A program made the translations under genes and the position numbers. The notes beneath the pieces are model-generated. The model was not told the DNA's origin, made no database searches, and saw only the letters and a program-made list of their open reading frames with translations. Of a stretch of 64,000 nt of DNA, positions 36,351 through 44,564 are shown piece by piece. The DNA is taken from contig JAJTEL010000001.1 in assembly GCA_021299715.1 (NCBI GenBank), positions 189,397-253,396 on the forward strand. Reading direction: 5' to 3'. Position 1 is the stretch's first letter. The number at the start of each line of letters is the position of its first letter. The stretch comes from Ilumatobacteraceae bacterium (GTDB lineage: Bacteria; Actinomycetota; Acidimicrobiia; Acidimicrobiales; Ilumatobacteraceae).

Positions 36351-37070
36351 ATGCGTCGCATTGGAATAGCTGTGTTGGGTGCGACGCTCACTTTTTTCTT
36401 ATCGGCGCCCGCTGTTGTGTCTAGCGCCACCACCACAACGTCACCGTCCACAACCATTCCCGTGTTGTGTCCGCCTGCTGGTGACCCGTCTGTCACCACA
36501 GTGCCCATAGTGGGATGTGTGAATCCTGTGGTGACCACAACAACCACAACCACGACCACCACCACGTTGCCCATCGCGGCCACCACGGTTCCAGAAGGAT
36601 GTGCGCTTCCGCCCGTTGCACAAGCAGTCTTTAAAGGAACTTTGCAAAGTGTTGACCCGGTCAGCGCAGTGTTTCGAATTGATCAGTTACGGGCGGGTTC
36701 TCTCGACGGGTTCGCGGCGAACAATACCGTGGAAGTGAGGTATGGAAGCGACGCAAAGTATCTGACAGTTGGCTCCACCTATCTGGTTGGAGTTGAACAA
36801 GACAGCGTTACTCTCCGCCTAACGTCAACACTTCGTGATCAACCTGAATTATTTGGTGCGGCAGAAGTTGCAGGTACACAGAATAAGTGTCCAGAGTTTG
36901 AGGCGGCTGCACGAACACTGAATGTTGACGGAACAACTATTCCCACCGGGTTGTTGGACAAATTGTTTGGAGACCCATGGAAGATTGCAATGGCCGTTCT
37001 TCTCCCACCGGTGCTTGTGCTGGTTGCGCTAGTCGCGCTTGTGTGGTTCCGCCGCGGTGTTAAGCGGTAA
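36351..37070 (+). CDS. Exported, C-terminally anchored protein with poly-Thr linker
   Basis: A 239-residue protein: signal peptide (residues 1-25, cut probably near SAPAVVSS), Thr/Ser/Pro-rich segments with an uninterrupted run of eleven or more Thr near residues 62-72, a folded domain (residues 85-200) with three or four cysteines, and a C-terminal membrane span (VLLPPVLVLVALVALVW) ended by RRGVKR. This is the layout of a wall- or membrane-anchored surface protein with a probably glycosylated linker. No enzymatic motif seen. Leaderless -10 box upstream; 3' end overlaps rpe by 11 bp. Confidence 0.65.
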   Translation: MRRIGIAVLGATLTFFLSAPAVVSSATTTTSPSTTIPVLCPPAGDPSVTTVPIVGCVNPVVTTTTTTTTTTTLPIAATTVPEGCALPPVAQAVFKGTLQSVDPVSAVFRIDQLRAGSLDGFAANNTVEVRYGSDAKYLTVGSTYLVGVEQDSVTLRLTSTLRDQPELFGAAEVAGTQNKCPEFEAAARTLNVDGTTIPTGLLDKLFGDPWKIAMAVLLPPVLVLVALVALVWFRRGVKR

Positions 37071-37746
37071 ATGCTTCGGTTGCCAGCGCACGCAGTTGAG
37101 TAACAGCGTGAGCAAGACCTTTGGGGTCTTTGTACAAAGCGCTTCCTGCAATTAACACGTTGGCACCAGCTTTTGCAGCACCAGCAATTGTGGTGGGAGA
37201 GATGCCACCATCTACTTCTAAGTGAACTGAATCGCCCAGACCACGACGCGTGATCATGTCGCGTACTTCACGAATCTTTGGTTCCATGGTCGCGATATAG
37301 CTCTGTCCGCCGAAACCGGGGTTCACCGTCATCACCAGAATCATGTCCACCAGGTCGAGGACATGTTCAACGGTTGATGCAGGAGTGTGTGGGTTCAGTG
37401 CAACTGCGGCCGTTGCTCCCATGGCACGAATGTTTTCTAATGTGCGATGCAGGTGTGTGCATGCTTCTGCATGAACTATGAGGCGCTGACATCCGGCTTC
37501 CACGTAACGCTGCGCCATGACGTCGGGTGTGAGAACCATGAGATGTGCTTCAAACGGCTTCGTGGTGTACGGACGCACAGATGCAATGACGTCGGGTCCG
37601 AAAGTGAGGTTTGGTACAAACTGCCCATCCATGACATCGAACTGAATGATGTCCACGCCTGCTTCGTCGAGTGCTTGAATCTCTTCGCCAAATTTTGAGA
37701 AATTGGCAGGAAGAACGGAAGGGGCGATTTGAATGGGCAACGTCAC
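37060..37746 (-). CDS. rpe: Ribulose-phosphate 3-epimerase
   Basis: A 228-residue TIM-barrel enzyme of the pentose phosphate pathway, interconverting ribulose-5-P and xylulose-5-P. IAPSVLPANFSKFGEEI, DIIQFDVMDGQFVPNLTFG, PFEAHLMV, MTVNPGFGGQSYI and LEVDGGISPTTI hold the metal ligands and catalytic Asp residues. Length typical. Its 3' end overlaps the convergent surface-protein gene. Confidence 0.97.
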   Translation of the reverse strand: MTLPIQIAPSVLPANFSKFGEEIQALDEAGVDIIQFDVMDGQFVPNLTFGPDVIASVRPYTTKPFEAHLMVLTPDVMAQRYVEAGCQRLIVHAEACTHLHRTLENIRAMGATAAVALNPHTPASTVEHVLDLVDMILVMTVNPGFGGQSYIATMEPKIREVRDMITRRGLGDSVHLEVDGGISPTTIAGAAKAGANVLIAGSALYKDPKGLAHAVTQLRALATEAFTA

Positions 37747-37798
37747 GCCTTCACCCTAGTCAATGTGCCTGCGGCAAGTCCCGAGAGTATGTGCCAAC

Positions 37799-38983
37799 GT
37801 GACCTACGCTGACACGGTGACAACTCGCCATTCCGTTCGTATTGAAAAACTGGTTGCAGGCGGAGACGGCCTTGCGCGTATGGATGACGGACGTGTGGTA
37901 TTCGTTCCCGGAGTGCTGGCCGATGAGGTCGTCGAAATTTCGTTGTCCGAGTCGCGTTCTGACTTTGGTCGTGGAACGTTGCTCTCCATTGTTGAGCCAT
38001 CTGCCCAACGACGAGTTCCGCCGTGCCCGCACGTGGGGCAGGGGTGTGGCGGGTGCGACTGGCAACACATTGAGCGCCGCATTCAAGGCCAGGCAAAGTT
38101 GGCCATCGTGAAAGAGGCCTACACACGCACGGCAAAGTTAGATGTGGACCCGCAACTGCGTCGCATCACCGAAGACGCACGGCGCACAACTGTTCGCATG
38201 GTCAGCACGAGCGACGGAACGCTCGGTTTTCGCGCACACGAATCTCACGACATCATCCCGGTGTCGCAGTGCGCAGTGTCTCACCAACTCATTAACGACT
38301 TCATCACTTCCCCTGTACTTGATGGTGCGGGAGAAGTCACCATTCGCGTTGGTGCGCGAACCGGCGACATTGGTGTGTGGGCGCATGACGGAAAACTGGC
38401 GCGCACATTGCCCGCTGGGTTGAAGACAGGCGAGCGCAGCACCATTACCGAGCACGTTGGCGAGCAAACTTTCAAAGTGTCAATGGGTTCGTTCTTTCAG
38501 TCGTCACCAGAAGCAGCAGAACTCATCATCGATTCTGTGTCGCGCCGTTTAGACACGCTTGGAATCGAGGGTGGATTGCTGTGCGATGCGTACGGTGGAG
38601 TGGGGCTGTTTAGCCTTGCGTTCTCTGAGCGATTCGACGAAGTGTTACTTGTTGAATCGTCTGAATCAGCGTGTCGCGACGCGGTACGCAACTTGGCCGA
38701 GTGTGCTGCGGTCATTGAACAAGCCAACATGGACAATTGGGAATCTGCCGAAGCCGATGTGGTTATTGCAGACCCTGCGCGACAAGGTTTAGGGAAGCAT
38801 GGTGCAGCTGCTGTTATTGACACGGGTGCACCCACGGTCATCTTGGTCAGCTGTGATCCGGTAGCCGGGGCTCGCGATGCGCGTTTGTTGGTGAACGCGG
38901 GCTACACCATTGGCGAAGTAGAAGTGCTAGATATCTTTCCTGAAACTCATCACGTTGAAGTTGTTGCAGCATTTAGTCGCTAG
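37799..38983 (+). CDS. RlmD/TrmA-type 23S rRNA or tRNA (uracil-5)-methyltransferase
   Basis: About 394 residues. An N-terminal TRAM domain (VRIEKLVAGGDGLARMDDGRVVFVPG) is followed by cysteines for a 4Fe-4S cluster in CPHVGQGCGGCDW and VSQCAV, as in RlmD. The methyltransferase part has QSSPEAAE, LLCDAYGGVGLFSLAF, VIADPARQG and the catalytic Cys in VSCDP. The usual DPPR motif is DPAR here. Start: GTG 37799 is preferred; the frame runs back to 37763 with an unconserved extension. The VOC gene follows after 15 bp. Target base not determined. Confidence 0.88.
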   Translation: MTYADTVTTRHSVRIEKLVAGGDGLARMDDGRVVFVPGVLADEVVEISLSESRSDFGRGTLLSIVEPSAQRRVPPCPHVGQGCGGCDWQHIERRIQGQAKLAIVKEAYTRTAKLDVDPQLRRITEDARRTTVRMVSTSDGTLGFRAHESHDIIPVSQCAVSHQLINDFITSPVLDGAGEVTIRVGARTGDIGVWAHDGKLARTLPAGLKTGERSTITEHVGEQTFKVSMGSFFQSSPEAAELIIDSVSRRLDTLGIEGGLLCDAYGGVGLFSLAFSERFDEVLLVESSESACRDAVRNLAECAAVIEQANMDNWESAEADVVIADPARQGLGKHGAAAVIDTGAPTVILVSCDPVAGARDARLLVNAGYTIGEVEVLDIFPETHHVEVVAAFSR

Positions 38984-38998
38984 AGAAAAGAGATCATC

Positions 38999-39352
38999 AT
39001 GAGTAACGATTGGGCACGACCCGTTGTGTATTTCGAGATTCGAGCGAAAGACGCAGATGTCTTGTCGCATTTCTACCGCGAGCTTTTCAATTGGAACATT
39101 GGCGACGGTTTCATTCGGCAGATTCCTGCCGGAATTGGTGGGCCAGAAAATGGCATTGGTGGGCACATGCGAACAGGCGATAAACCCGGCGTCACGTTGT
39201 TCATTCAGGTCAAAGATGTGGAAGCCTCGCAACGTCGCGCGGTGGACCTTGGTGGGAAGAAAACGTCTGACCGTTTCGATATTCCAGGTGGCGCGTCACT
39301 TGCGGGAATTGAAGATCCCGAAGGAAACCCCATCACGTTGGTTCAGCAGTAG
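38999..39352 (+). CDS. VOC-family (glyoxalase-like) protein
   Basis: A 117-residue single vicinal-oxygen-chelate module: RPVVYFEIRAKDADVLSHFYRELFNW at the start and DPEGNPITLVQ at the end are typical of the VOC family. Such single-domain members bind a metal as dimers and act in detoxification or antibiotic resistance; substrate unknown. A clear AGAGAAAAGAG ribosome-binding region precedes the ATG. Confidence 0.85.
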   Translation: MSNDWARPVVYFEIRAKDADVLSHFYRELFNWNIGDGFIRQIPAGIGGPENGIGGHMRTGDKPGVTLFIQVKDVEASQRRAVDLGGKKTSDRFDIPGGASLAGIEDPEGNPITLVQQ

Positions 39353-39640
39353 CTACAACAGCGAGTACACAGCCACAGACCGGCTGGACTCAACAATGCT
39401 CGCGCTCCACTGCGCGACCACGGTGTCGGTGCTGCGGTAATACGTTGCGTCGGCCTGCGTAGCGTCGCCAAAAAGTGTGATGACAACGTATGAGCCATTG
39501 TCGTTGCGGGCCGTGGTGCGGCGCGCAAGACCGAGGCGGTTCAGGTAACACCATTCCTGCATCTGTTCGTCTAACGCACGAAACTCCTGGGCAACAACGC
39601 CTGGGTTCAGTGTGAAGGTTTCAACCTCAAGAATTGCCAT
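39353..39640 (-). CDS. Hypothetical protein, possible ferredoxin-like (dimeric alpha+beta barrel) fold
   Basis: A 95-residue protein opening MAILEVETFTLNP with a central helix (FRALDEQMQEWCYLNR) and strands RRTTARNDNGSYVVITLFG, then ADATYYRSTDTVVAQWSAS. The beta-alpha-beta-beta-alpha order fits antibiotic-biosynthesis-monooxygenase-like barrels, but no motif confirms it. ATG 39640 is preferred to 39700, as the extra 20 residues are unlike a protein start. Ends directly against the VOC stop. Confidence 0.6.
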   Translation of the reverse strand: MAILEVETFTLNPGVVAQEFRALDEQMQEWCYLNRLGLARRTTARNDNGSYVVITLFGDATQADATYYRSTDTVVAQWSASIVESSRSVAVYSLL

Positions 39641-39730
39641 GGATGAAACAGTACCCGTTCGCTTCCGCATCGCAAGTGAGGTGCAAAAGCGTGGTGACAC
39701 GCGTTGTCGGTTTATTCCTTACACGGCACA

Positions 39731-40000
39731 ATGAAATCAGTAATGACGACTTACTTGATTACGGCGACATGGGGCGCAATGAAACTGTCTGAGGAAATGG
39801 ATATCAAATCCGACCTCACCCCTGAGAATGAAGGCCAGTATGCCAAAAACTTCATACTGGACAAGTGGATCCGTGTTTTTGGAGACCAGTTCATAAACGG
39901 TGCGGACAAAATTACAACGCAGGCTGTAACTCCTGACCGGTGTCGTTCAAGCCTCGACGCTCACAATTCGAAACTGAAGGGTGATGCTTGCCAGTGCTGA
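39731..40000 (+). CDS. Hypothetical protein, first of a three-gene overlapping cassette
   Basis: An 89-residue protein (MKSVMTTYLITATWGAMKLSEE...) with two Cys near the end (GDACQC). No family recognised. The next gene begins inside its last codons (overlap 13 bp if TTG 39988 is the start). The ATG at 39743 is an alternative start. Flanking core genes and the tRNAs suggest an inserted or fast-evolving patch. Confidence 0.5.
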   Translation: MKSVMTTYLITATWGAMKLSEEMDIKSDLTPENEGQYAKNFILDKWIRVFGDQFINGADKITTQAVTPDRCRSSLDAHNSKLKGDACQC

Positions 40001-40449
40001 CTGAGAAAACCATCACCGAAAACATAATTTTTGATAGCCCAATGAATCTGCCGCAAGCTGTTCTCTACGGAGTGCACGCCGAAGGTAACACCCGAGTTCT
40101 CGGTACTCACGCTGACGTATACGCATTGTTGAAACGCGATTTCTCCGGCACCGAAGGACTTATCGGTATTGCCGTTCACACAACAGGGTGGGCGGCGCCG
40201 CTCAATCCTGAAACGGGAGAAACTGACGTGCGTCCTTCTGAACACCCCGAGCGTCGCAGGATTGTGCTGGTAGTAACACTCACCATGAACGGTTTCTGTT
40301 CGGGTATGAAGTTCGCTAGAAAAGTTCCCGGTGCCGTTATCGAAGAAACAAATTTTGATGAAGAGTCGGCTTCTGGTGATCTGTGGGAAGCATTGAATGA
40401 GTGTTTTGACAAGATCACTCTGCAATCATCGGGAAGAAACTCCAGATGA
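39988..40449 (+). CDS. Conserved hypothetical protein, second of the cassette
   Basis: A 153-residue protein. The middle reads GLIGIAVHTTGWAAPLNPETGE followed by PSEHPERRRIVLVVTLTMNG, and the end EESASGDLWEALNEC. I recall similar TGWAAPL...PSxHPxRRR patterns in actinobacterial proteins of unknown function, so the gene is probably genuine. TTG 39988 or GTG 39994 can start it. The third gene overlaps its stop (ATGA). Confidence 0.6.
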   Translation: MPVLTEKTITENIIFDSPMNLPQAVLYGVHAEGNTRVLGTHADVYALLKRDFSGTEGLIGIAVHTTGWAAPLNPETGETDVRPSEHPERRRIVLVVTLTMNGFCSGMKFARKVPGAVIEETNFDEESASGDLWEALNECFDKITLQSSGRNSR

Positions 40450-40742
40450 CACTGTGCACACCTAGACAAATAGCTGGTCAAGTAATCCCGTTTAGCGGCA
40501 CTAACGGAGAACGCGCTGCGAACAGGCTTTCACACGCATGGGAACAGGTACCGAACCCATTCAAATTCATCTCATTCTCTGCGCGTGGAATCAAGCGGCT
40601 CGACCACGAAGTGGATGCAGAGTTGGCCAAGCGATCTTTGGAAATGTTGCCAAAGTGCAGTAGATGCAAATGTTGGGGAATAGACCTCGCAGCTTGGTGG
40701 CAGTGCGGTCACGCACCTCGCTATACAGAAACCAAAATGTGA
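40446..40742 (+). CDS. Hypothetical Cys-rich-tail protein, third of the cassette
   Basis: A 98-residue protein. Residues 1-70 hold a helical region (KRLDHEVDAELAKRSLEML) and the end has CSRCKCWGIDLAAWWQCGH, a C-x2-C-x-C-x11-C-x-H set that could bind zinc. No family recognised. ATGA overlap with the preceding gene points to a single transcript and coordinated expression of the three products. Confidence 0.5.
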   Translation: MTLCTPRQIAGQVIPFSGTNGERAANRLSHAWEQVPNPFKFISFSARGIKRLDHEVDAELAKRSLEMLPKCSRCKCWGIDLAAWWQCGHAPRYTETKM

Positions 40743-40893
40743 GATGGCTGCTGAATGGTCACCTGATTTGCAAACAATAGAGTTATGACGTCTCCCCATC
40801 CAGAATGGTTGCGAAATCGAAAGAGATACCGAAGGTTTCCTCGAAGGATGAAACCACAGGGCTTCTCGCACAAAGAATTCAAGAACTGGCTAG

Positions 40894-41007
40894 CGCGAAC
40901 TACGAGCAGTAGCTCCTGACAGTCCCCAGACAAGCCTGACTGGCGCAAACTTTTCTGAGGCCGAACTCGCTGGCGCAAAACTGCCCGACGGTTTTGTTCG
41001 TGAGTAA
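40894..41007 (+). pseudogene. 3' remnant of a pentapeptide-repeat gene
   Basis: One frame, open after a stop at 40891-40893, ends in SLTGANFSEAELAGAKLPDGFVRE and a TAA at 41005. The last 24 codons carry the A(N/D)LxG pentapeptide pattern and the ending GAKLPDG matches GATMPDG of the intact gene at 60977-61762. There is no start codon or upstream repeat in frame, so this is the tail of a lost gene beside tRNA-Lys. Confidence 0.6.
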
Positions 41008-41015
41008 CAACAAAT

Positions 41016-41091
41016 TGGTGCGCCCTCTGGGGCTCGAACCCAGGACCTGCGGATTAAGAGTCCGTTGCTCTACCAACTGAGCTAAAGGCGC
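41016..41091 (-). tRNA. tRNA-Lys (CTT)
   Basis: The complement folds as a tRNA: acceptor GCGCCTT/AGGGCGC with one G-T pair, D arm TAGCTCAGTTGGTAGAGC, anticodon loop CTCTTAA (CTT, Lys), T arm GGTTCGAGCCC region, discriminator A and an encoded CCA at 41016-41018. Confidence 0.95.
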
Positions 41092-41191
41092 AATATGTGC
41101 TTCGTCACTCTATGCGATGGCGCCCAGTGAATACCAAAGCAATGCGAAGAATCGTGTTGCCGGCACCGATTTCTCGATGCCGGCTCACGAA

Positions 41192-41270
41192 TGGGGTGAT
41201 CGAGGGGACTTGAACCCCCGACCTCTAGGGCCACAACCTAGCGCTCTAACCGGGCTGAGCTACGACCACC
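41192..41270 (-). tRNA. tRNA-His (GTG)
   Basis: The complement has acceptor GTGGTCG/CGATCAC, anticodon loop TTGTGGC (GTG, His), T loop TTCAAGT. An extra G at position -1 (41270) faces C73 (41195), the hallmark of tRNA-His. CCA is encoded at 41192-41194. Same strand as tRNA-Lys, 100 bp upstream of it. Confidence 0.95.
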
Positions 41271-41396
41271 ATGCGGATGTTCAGTCTGCCACGCCCCGTC
41301 GGTTCTCCCAACACTCTTACTCTTCAGACAACGCGAGTCGGCGCCGTGAAGCGGCTCAGGTAGAGTGGTGTCAGACCGTTAAGCGGGGTGTTATCC

Positions 41397-42770
41397 ATGT
41401 CAGCAACGAATTTTACGTTGCACCAAAATCTGGCAGACAGAGCCAGAGAAATTACGCGGCGTGAGCTGCAAAAATATGCCGAGCGAACCACTGGTTCGCA
41501 GAAGGCAACCGCGAGGGCAAAACAGGTGCTCCCTCTCGGAGTTCCGTCCAGTCTTCAGTATTACGACCCACATCCCGTCGTCGTGCGTCACGCTGCTGGC
41601 GCACGCATGATCGATGTTGATGGCAATGAATACGTTGACTACAACATGGGCTTTGGCGCATTGTTTGCTGGTCACGTCAACCCATTTGTTCGCGATGCAA
41701 TTGAACGTCAGTTGAACGACGGCACGTTGTACGTAACGCCGGCCGAAATCACTGCAGACGTTGGTGAGTTATTAGCGCAACGTTTTCAGTTGCCGTTGTG
41801 GCGTTTCACCAACTCGGGCACCGAAGCAACTATGGATGCAATTCGAGTGGCGCGTGGTGCAACGGGTCGCGATAAAATTGTGAAAGTGGAAGGTGGCTAT
41901 CACGGCCATCACGACACAGTCATGGTGTCAATGAAGCCACCTGTCGATGCCGCAGGTCCCGCCGATCATCCGTATGCAGTGCCGTCTACTGCTGGCGTTG
42001 CAAAATCTGCAATTGCCGACACCATCGTTATTCCGTACAACGATGCTGCAGCTCTTGAAGAAGCGCTTGCCGGCAACGATGTGGCTGCGTTCATTGTTGA
42101 GCCTGTCATGGAAAACATTGGTATCTGTATGCCCGAAGCGGGGTACTTGGAAGATGTTCGTCGCATCACGCGCGAACACGGAACCATGCTTATTTTCGAT
42201 GAAGTAAAAACCGGCATCACCGCAGGGTGGGGTGGCGCCACCGGAGTACTTGGCGTTGTTCCCGACTTGGTGTGCTTGGCAAAGAGCATTGGCGGTGGCT
42301 TACCGCTTGGTGCGTTCGGTGGAACTCGTGAATGTATGGAACAGATCAGCAACGGTCGTGTTGTGCATATGGGTACGTACAACGGAAATCCACTTGTCAT
42401 GGCGGCGGCTGTTGCGGTGTTGTCACAGGTGTGCACACCCGAAGTGACACACGCAACAGTGACAAGAAATGCACAACTCATTGCGGCGTGTGACGACATT
42501 ATTTCTCGCGCAGCGTTGCCTGCGCACACCGTTCAATTTGGTGCAAAAGGCTGTATTACATGGGCCGAACAGCCCATTCGTAACTATCGCGATTACAAAT
42601 CAACCGACTTCGACATTGCATTTGCACAGTGGATTCACGGAGTAAACCGCGGCATCTTGTTACCACCAGGTCTTGATGAACAGTGGCTAATCTCTGTAAT
42701 GCATTCGGAGGAAGAGGCACTCCGATACGCACATGTATTTGGAGAATTCGTTGACGAACTCATTGCATAA
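41397..42770 (+). CDS. Glutamate-1-semialdehyde 2,1-aminomutase-like class III aminotransferase
   Basis: A 457-residue PLP enzyme. MIDVDGNEYVDYNMGFGALFAGH, RFTNSGTEATMDAIRVARGATGRDKIVKVEGGYHGHHD, and the PLP lysine in LVCLAKSIGGGLPLGAFGG are typical of the GSA-aminomutase branch. Whether it makes 5-aminolevulinate (HemL) or acts on another substrate cannot be settled: no other haem gene is nearby and the N-terminal part before VLPLGVPSS is longer than usual. ATG 41397 is chosen (GGGG about 10 nt upstream); GTG 41388 is the alternative. Confidence 0.85.
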   Translation: MSATNFTLHQNLADRAREITRRELQKYAERTTGSQKATARAKQVLPLGVPSSLQYYDPHPVVVRHAAGARMIDVDGNEYVDYNMGFGALFAGHVNPFVRDAIERQLNDGTLYVTPAEITADVGELLAQRFQLPLWRFTNSGTEATMDAIRVARGATGRDKIVKVEGGYHGHHDTVMVSMKPPVDAAGPADHPYAVPSTAGVAKSAIADTIVIPYNDAAALEEALAGNDVAAFIVEPVMENIGICMPEAGYLEDVRRITREHGTMLIFDEVKTGITAGWGGATGVLGVVPDLVCLAKSIGGGLPLGAFGGTRECMEQISNGRVVHMGTYNGNPLVMAAAVAVLSQVCTPEVTHATVTRNAQLIAACDDIISRAALPAHTVQFGAKGCITWAEQPIRNYRDYKSTDFDIAFAQWIHGVNRGILLPPGLDEQWLISVMHSEEEALRYAHVFGEFVDELIA

Positions 42771-43179
42771 CCAGAAGCGCCCAGCGCTACCGAAAATGAT
42801 TCTGCGCGGACTACTCCGTAAGTGCGCATGGTGCGGCGGGAAAGGTTCATTCTTTACGTCGTGGTATGGGAAAGCGCCACAGTGTCAAACCTGTGGCATT
42901 CATTGGGAACGCGGGTACGAGGGATATGAACTCGGCGCAGCCACCATGGGTGTGTTTCTCACATTCGGCACAATTATTTTTTGGATGGTTCTGTCCGTTG
43001 TTTTCAGCGTGCCGTTAGTTCCACTGCTGCTTATTGCAGGTGCACTAGCCGTGGTCATTCCTATTGCGGGCTATCCGCTTACGTACACCGTGTGGCAGGG
43101 GGTCGATCTATTTATTCGCGCCCCATCGACCGAAGACATCGCTGCCGCCGAGGCCTGGTTGGCCGCTCAGGGCCGCTAA
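42733..43179 (+). CDS. DUF983-family membrane protein
   Basis: Up to 148 residues. MILRGLLRKCAWCGGKGSFFTSWYGKAPQCQTCGIHWERGYEGYELG is the DUF983 zinc-ribbon-like start with two CxxC pairs; two membrane spans follow (residues about 68-90 and 93-115) and a short amphipathic end. Role unknown. Start unclear: ATG 42733 overlaps the aminomutase gene by 38 bp; TTG 42763 or ATG 42796 at the conserved region are also possible. Confidence 0.8.
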   Translation: MYLENSLTNSLHNQKRPALPKMILRGLLRKCAWCGGKGSFFTSWYGKAPQCQTCGIHWERGYEGYELGAATMGVFLTFGTIIFWMVLSVVFSVPLVPLLLIAGALAVVIPIAGYPLTYTVWQGVDLFIRAPSTEDIAAAEAWLAAQGR

Positions 43180-43262
43180 TCCCGGGGCTCCGAGAGCCCA
43201 ATCGGTACATTTCCGCCCCGTAGGGCTGCTGGTGCACATGGCGCCGACCCACAATGCTTGAC

Positions 43263-43276
43263 CGAACACCTGTTCG
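43263..43276. promoter_or_regulatory. LexA (SOS) box upstream of recA
   Basis: CGAACACCTGTTCG, a perfect dyad of the actinobacterial GAAC-N4-GTTC type, 112 bp before the recA start and 14 bp before the proposed -35. Confidence 0.9.
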
Positions 43277-43290
43277 TAGTTACAGTGTTG

Positions 43291-43318
43291 TTGTTCGAAC
43301 ACACCCATTGCGTACAGT
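43291..43318 (+). promoter_or_regulatory. Proposed recA promoter
   Basis: TTGTTC (43291-43296) and TACAGT (43313-43318) with a 16-bp spacer. The predicted start near 43325 gives a leader of about 50 nt that carries two CCTAGGAA repeats. Confidence 0.5.
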
Positions 43319-43374
43319 CCGCAGTTCCTAGGAAGTACCTAGGAAATACGCGGAAAACCCGAAAGGCATACATC

Positions 43375-44427
43375 ATGACCACACCAAGCCCAGAACGCGA
43401 CAAGGCCCTCGACGCGGCCCTCGCCCAGATCGACAAGCAATACGGAAAAGGCTCCATCATGCGGATGGGCGAGAAGGGCTCAATGGCTATCGAAGCCATC
43501 CCCACCGGTGCTCTTCCACTCGACCTCGCTCTCGGAGTAGGCGGTTTGCCACGAGGCCGTGTTGTTGAAATTTACGGACCTGAATCATCGGGTAAGTCCA
43601 CTCTCGCTATGCACGTTGTGGCCGAAGCTCAGCGCAACGGTGGCATCTGTGCCTACGTCGACGCAGAACACGCCATGGACCCTGTGTATGCAAAAGCAAT
43701 CGGTGTCGACATCGATCAGCTTCTCATCTCGCAGCCAGACACTGGCGAACAGGCGTTGGAAATTGCCGACATGTTGATTCGCTCCGGTGCTCTCGACGTC
43801 ATCGTCATCGACTCTGTTGCTGCTCTTACACCACGTGCGGAAATTGAAGGCGACATGGGCGATAGCCACGTCGGACTTCAGGCTCGTCTCATGAGCCAGG
43901 CATTGCGCAAGCTCACAGCGAACCTCAACAAGTCCAACACCATCTGCATCTTCATCAACCAGTTGCGCGAAAAAATTGGTGTCATGTTCGGTTCACCAGA
44001 AACAACTCCTGGTGGTCGTGCATTGAAGTTCTATTCCTCTGTACGTCTCGACATTCGTCGTATTGAAGCCATCAAGGATGGCGCAGAAGTCACCGGATCA
44101 CGCACACGCGTCAAGGTTGTGAAGAACAAGGTGGCACCACCTTTCCGTCAGGCAGAGTTCGACATCATGTACGGCCAGGGCATTAGTCGTGAAGGTGCAT
44201 TGCTCGACCTTGCAGTTGAAATGGCCATCGCCAAGAAGTCGGGCGCATGGTTCACCTACGAAGGTGAGCAGTTAGGTCAAGGTCGCGAGAACGCTAAGAA
44301 CTTCTTGCGTGAGCATCCTGAACTCATGATGGATATGGAACAAAAGATCCGTGCTGCTGCTGGTCTGAATGGCGAGGCAGAAGCCGAGTTCTCCGACAAA
44401 GACGAAGAGCCCATCGAGCTCGATTAA
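43375..44427 (+). CDS. recA: Recombinase RecA
   Basis: A 350-residue RecA: homologous recombination, LexA co-protease. [18 protein letters not shown], Walker [34 protein letters not shown], loop 2 region [32 protein letters not shown], ending in an acidic tail. No intein is present. ATG 43375 is the conserved start; the frame runs upstream to 43258. An SOS box lies 112 bp upstream; a strong hairpin terminator follows the gene. recX, which normally follows recA, is absent. Confidence 0.98.
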   Translation: MTTPSPERDKALDAALAQIDKQYGKGSIMRMGEKGSMAIEAIPTGALPLDLALGVGGLPRGRVVEIYGPESSGKSTLAMHVVAEAQRNGGICAYVDAEHAMDPVYAKAIGVDIDQLLISQPDTGEQALEIADMLIRSGALDVIVIDSVAALTPRAEIEGDMGDSHVGLQARLMSQALRKLTANLNKSNTICIFINQLREKIGVMFGSPETTPGGRALKFYSSVRLDIRRIEAIKDGAEVTGSRTRVKVVKNKVAPPFRQAEFDIMYGQGISREGALLDLAVEMAIAKKSGAWFTYEGEQLGQGRENAKNFLREHPELMMDMEQKIRAAAGLNGEAEAEFSDKDEEPIELD

Positions 44428-44476
44428 TTCGCTCCCGCAATAGCGGGGCACGCACTCGAGTTGCCACTCGTATGGA

Positions 44477-44504
44477 GGCCAGTTCCACTCCCAGGGAACT
44501 GGCC
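44477..44504 (+). terminator. Terminator after recA
   Basis: Perfect 10-bp stem GGCCAGTTCC ... GGAACTGGCC with an eight-base loop and a short T-rich end (TTCT). It separates recA from miaB. Confidence 0.8.
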
Positions 44505-44551
44505 TTCTGGCATCTCTGACCACATCTCTCAGGGTCTTCTCGGTGTCTCGG

Positions 44552-44557
44552 TAGCCT
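44552..44557 (+). promoter_or_regulatory. Candidate leaderless -10 box for miaB
   Basis: TAGCCT followed by GA, ending 7 nt before the GTG at 44565; the same string precedes the DAK-domain gene and ffh. Confidence 0.5.
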
Positions 44558-44564
44558 GAACTTC

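Noticed and set aside
36338-36586. Antisense frame with a Val run
   Set aside because: It is the complement of the Thr-coding ACC/ACA repeats in the exported protein gene.
40785-40919. 44-codon basic frame (MTSPHPEWLRNRKRY...)
   Set aside because: No ribosome-binding site or clear promoter, ends in a Ser run, and overlaps the pentapeptide remnant in another frame. Possible but not supported.
43293-43300. GTTCGAAC as a further LexA box at recA
   Set aside because: The half-sites are in the reverse order (GTTC then GAAC, no spacer), unlike GAAC-N4-GTTC; it overlaps the proposed -35 instead.
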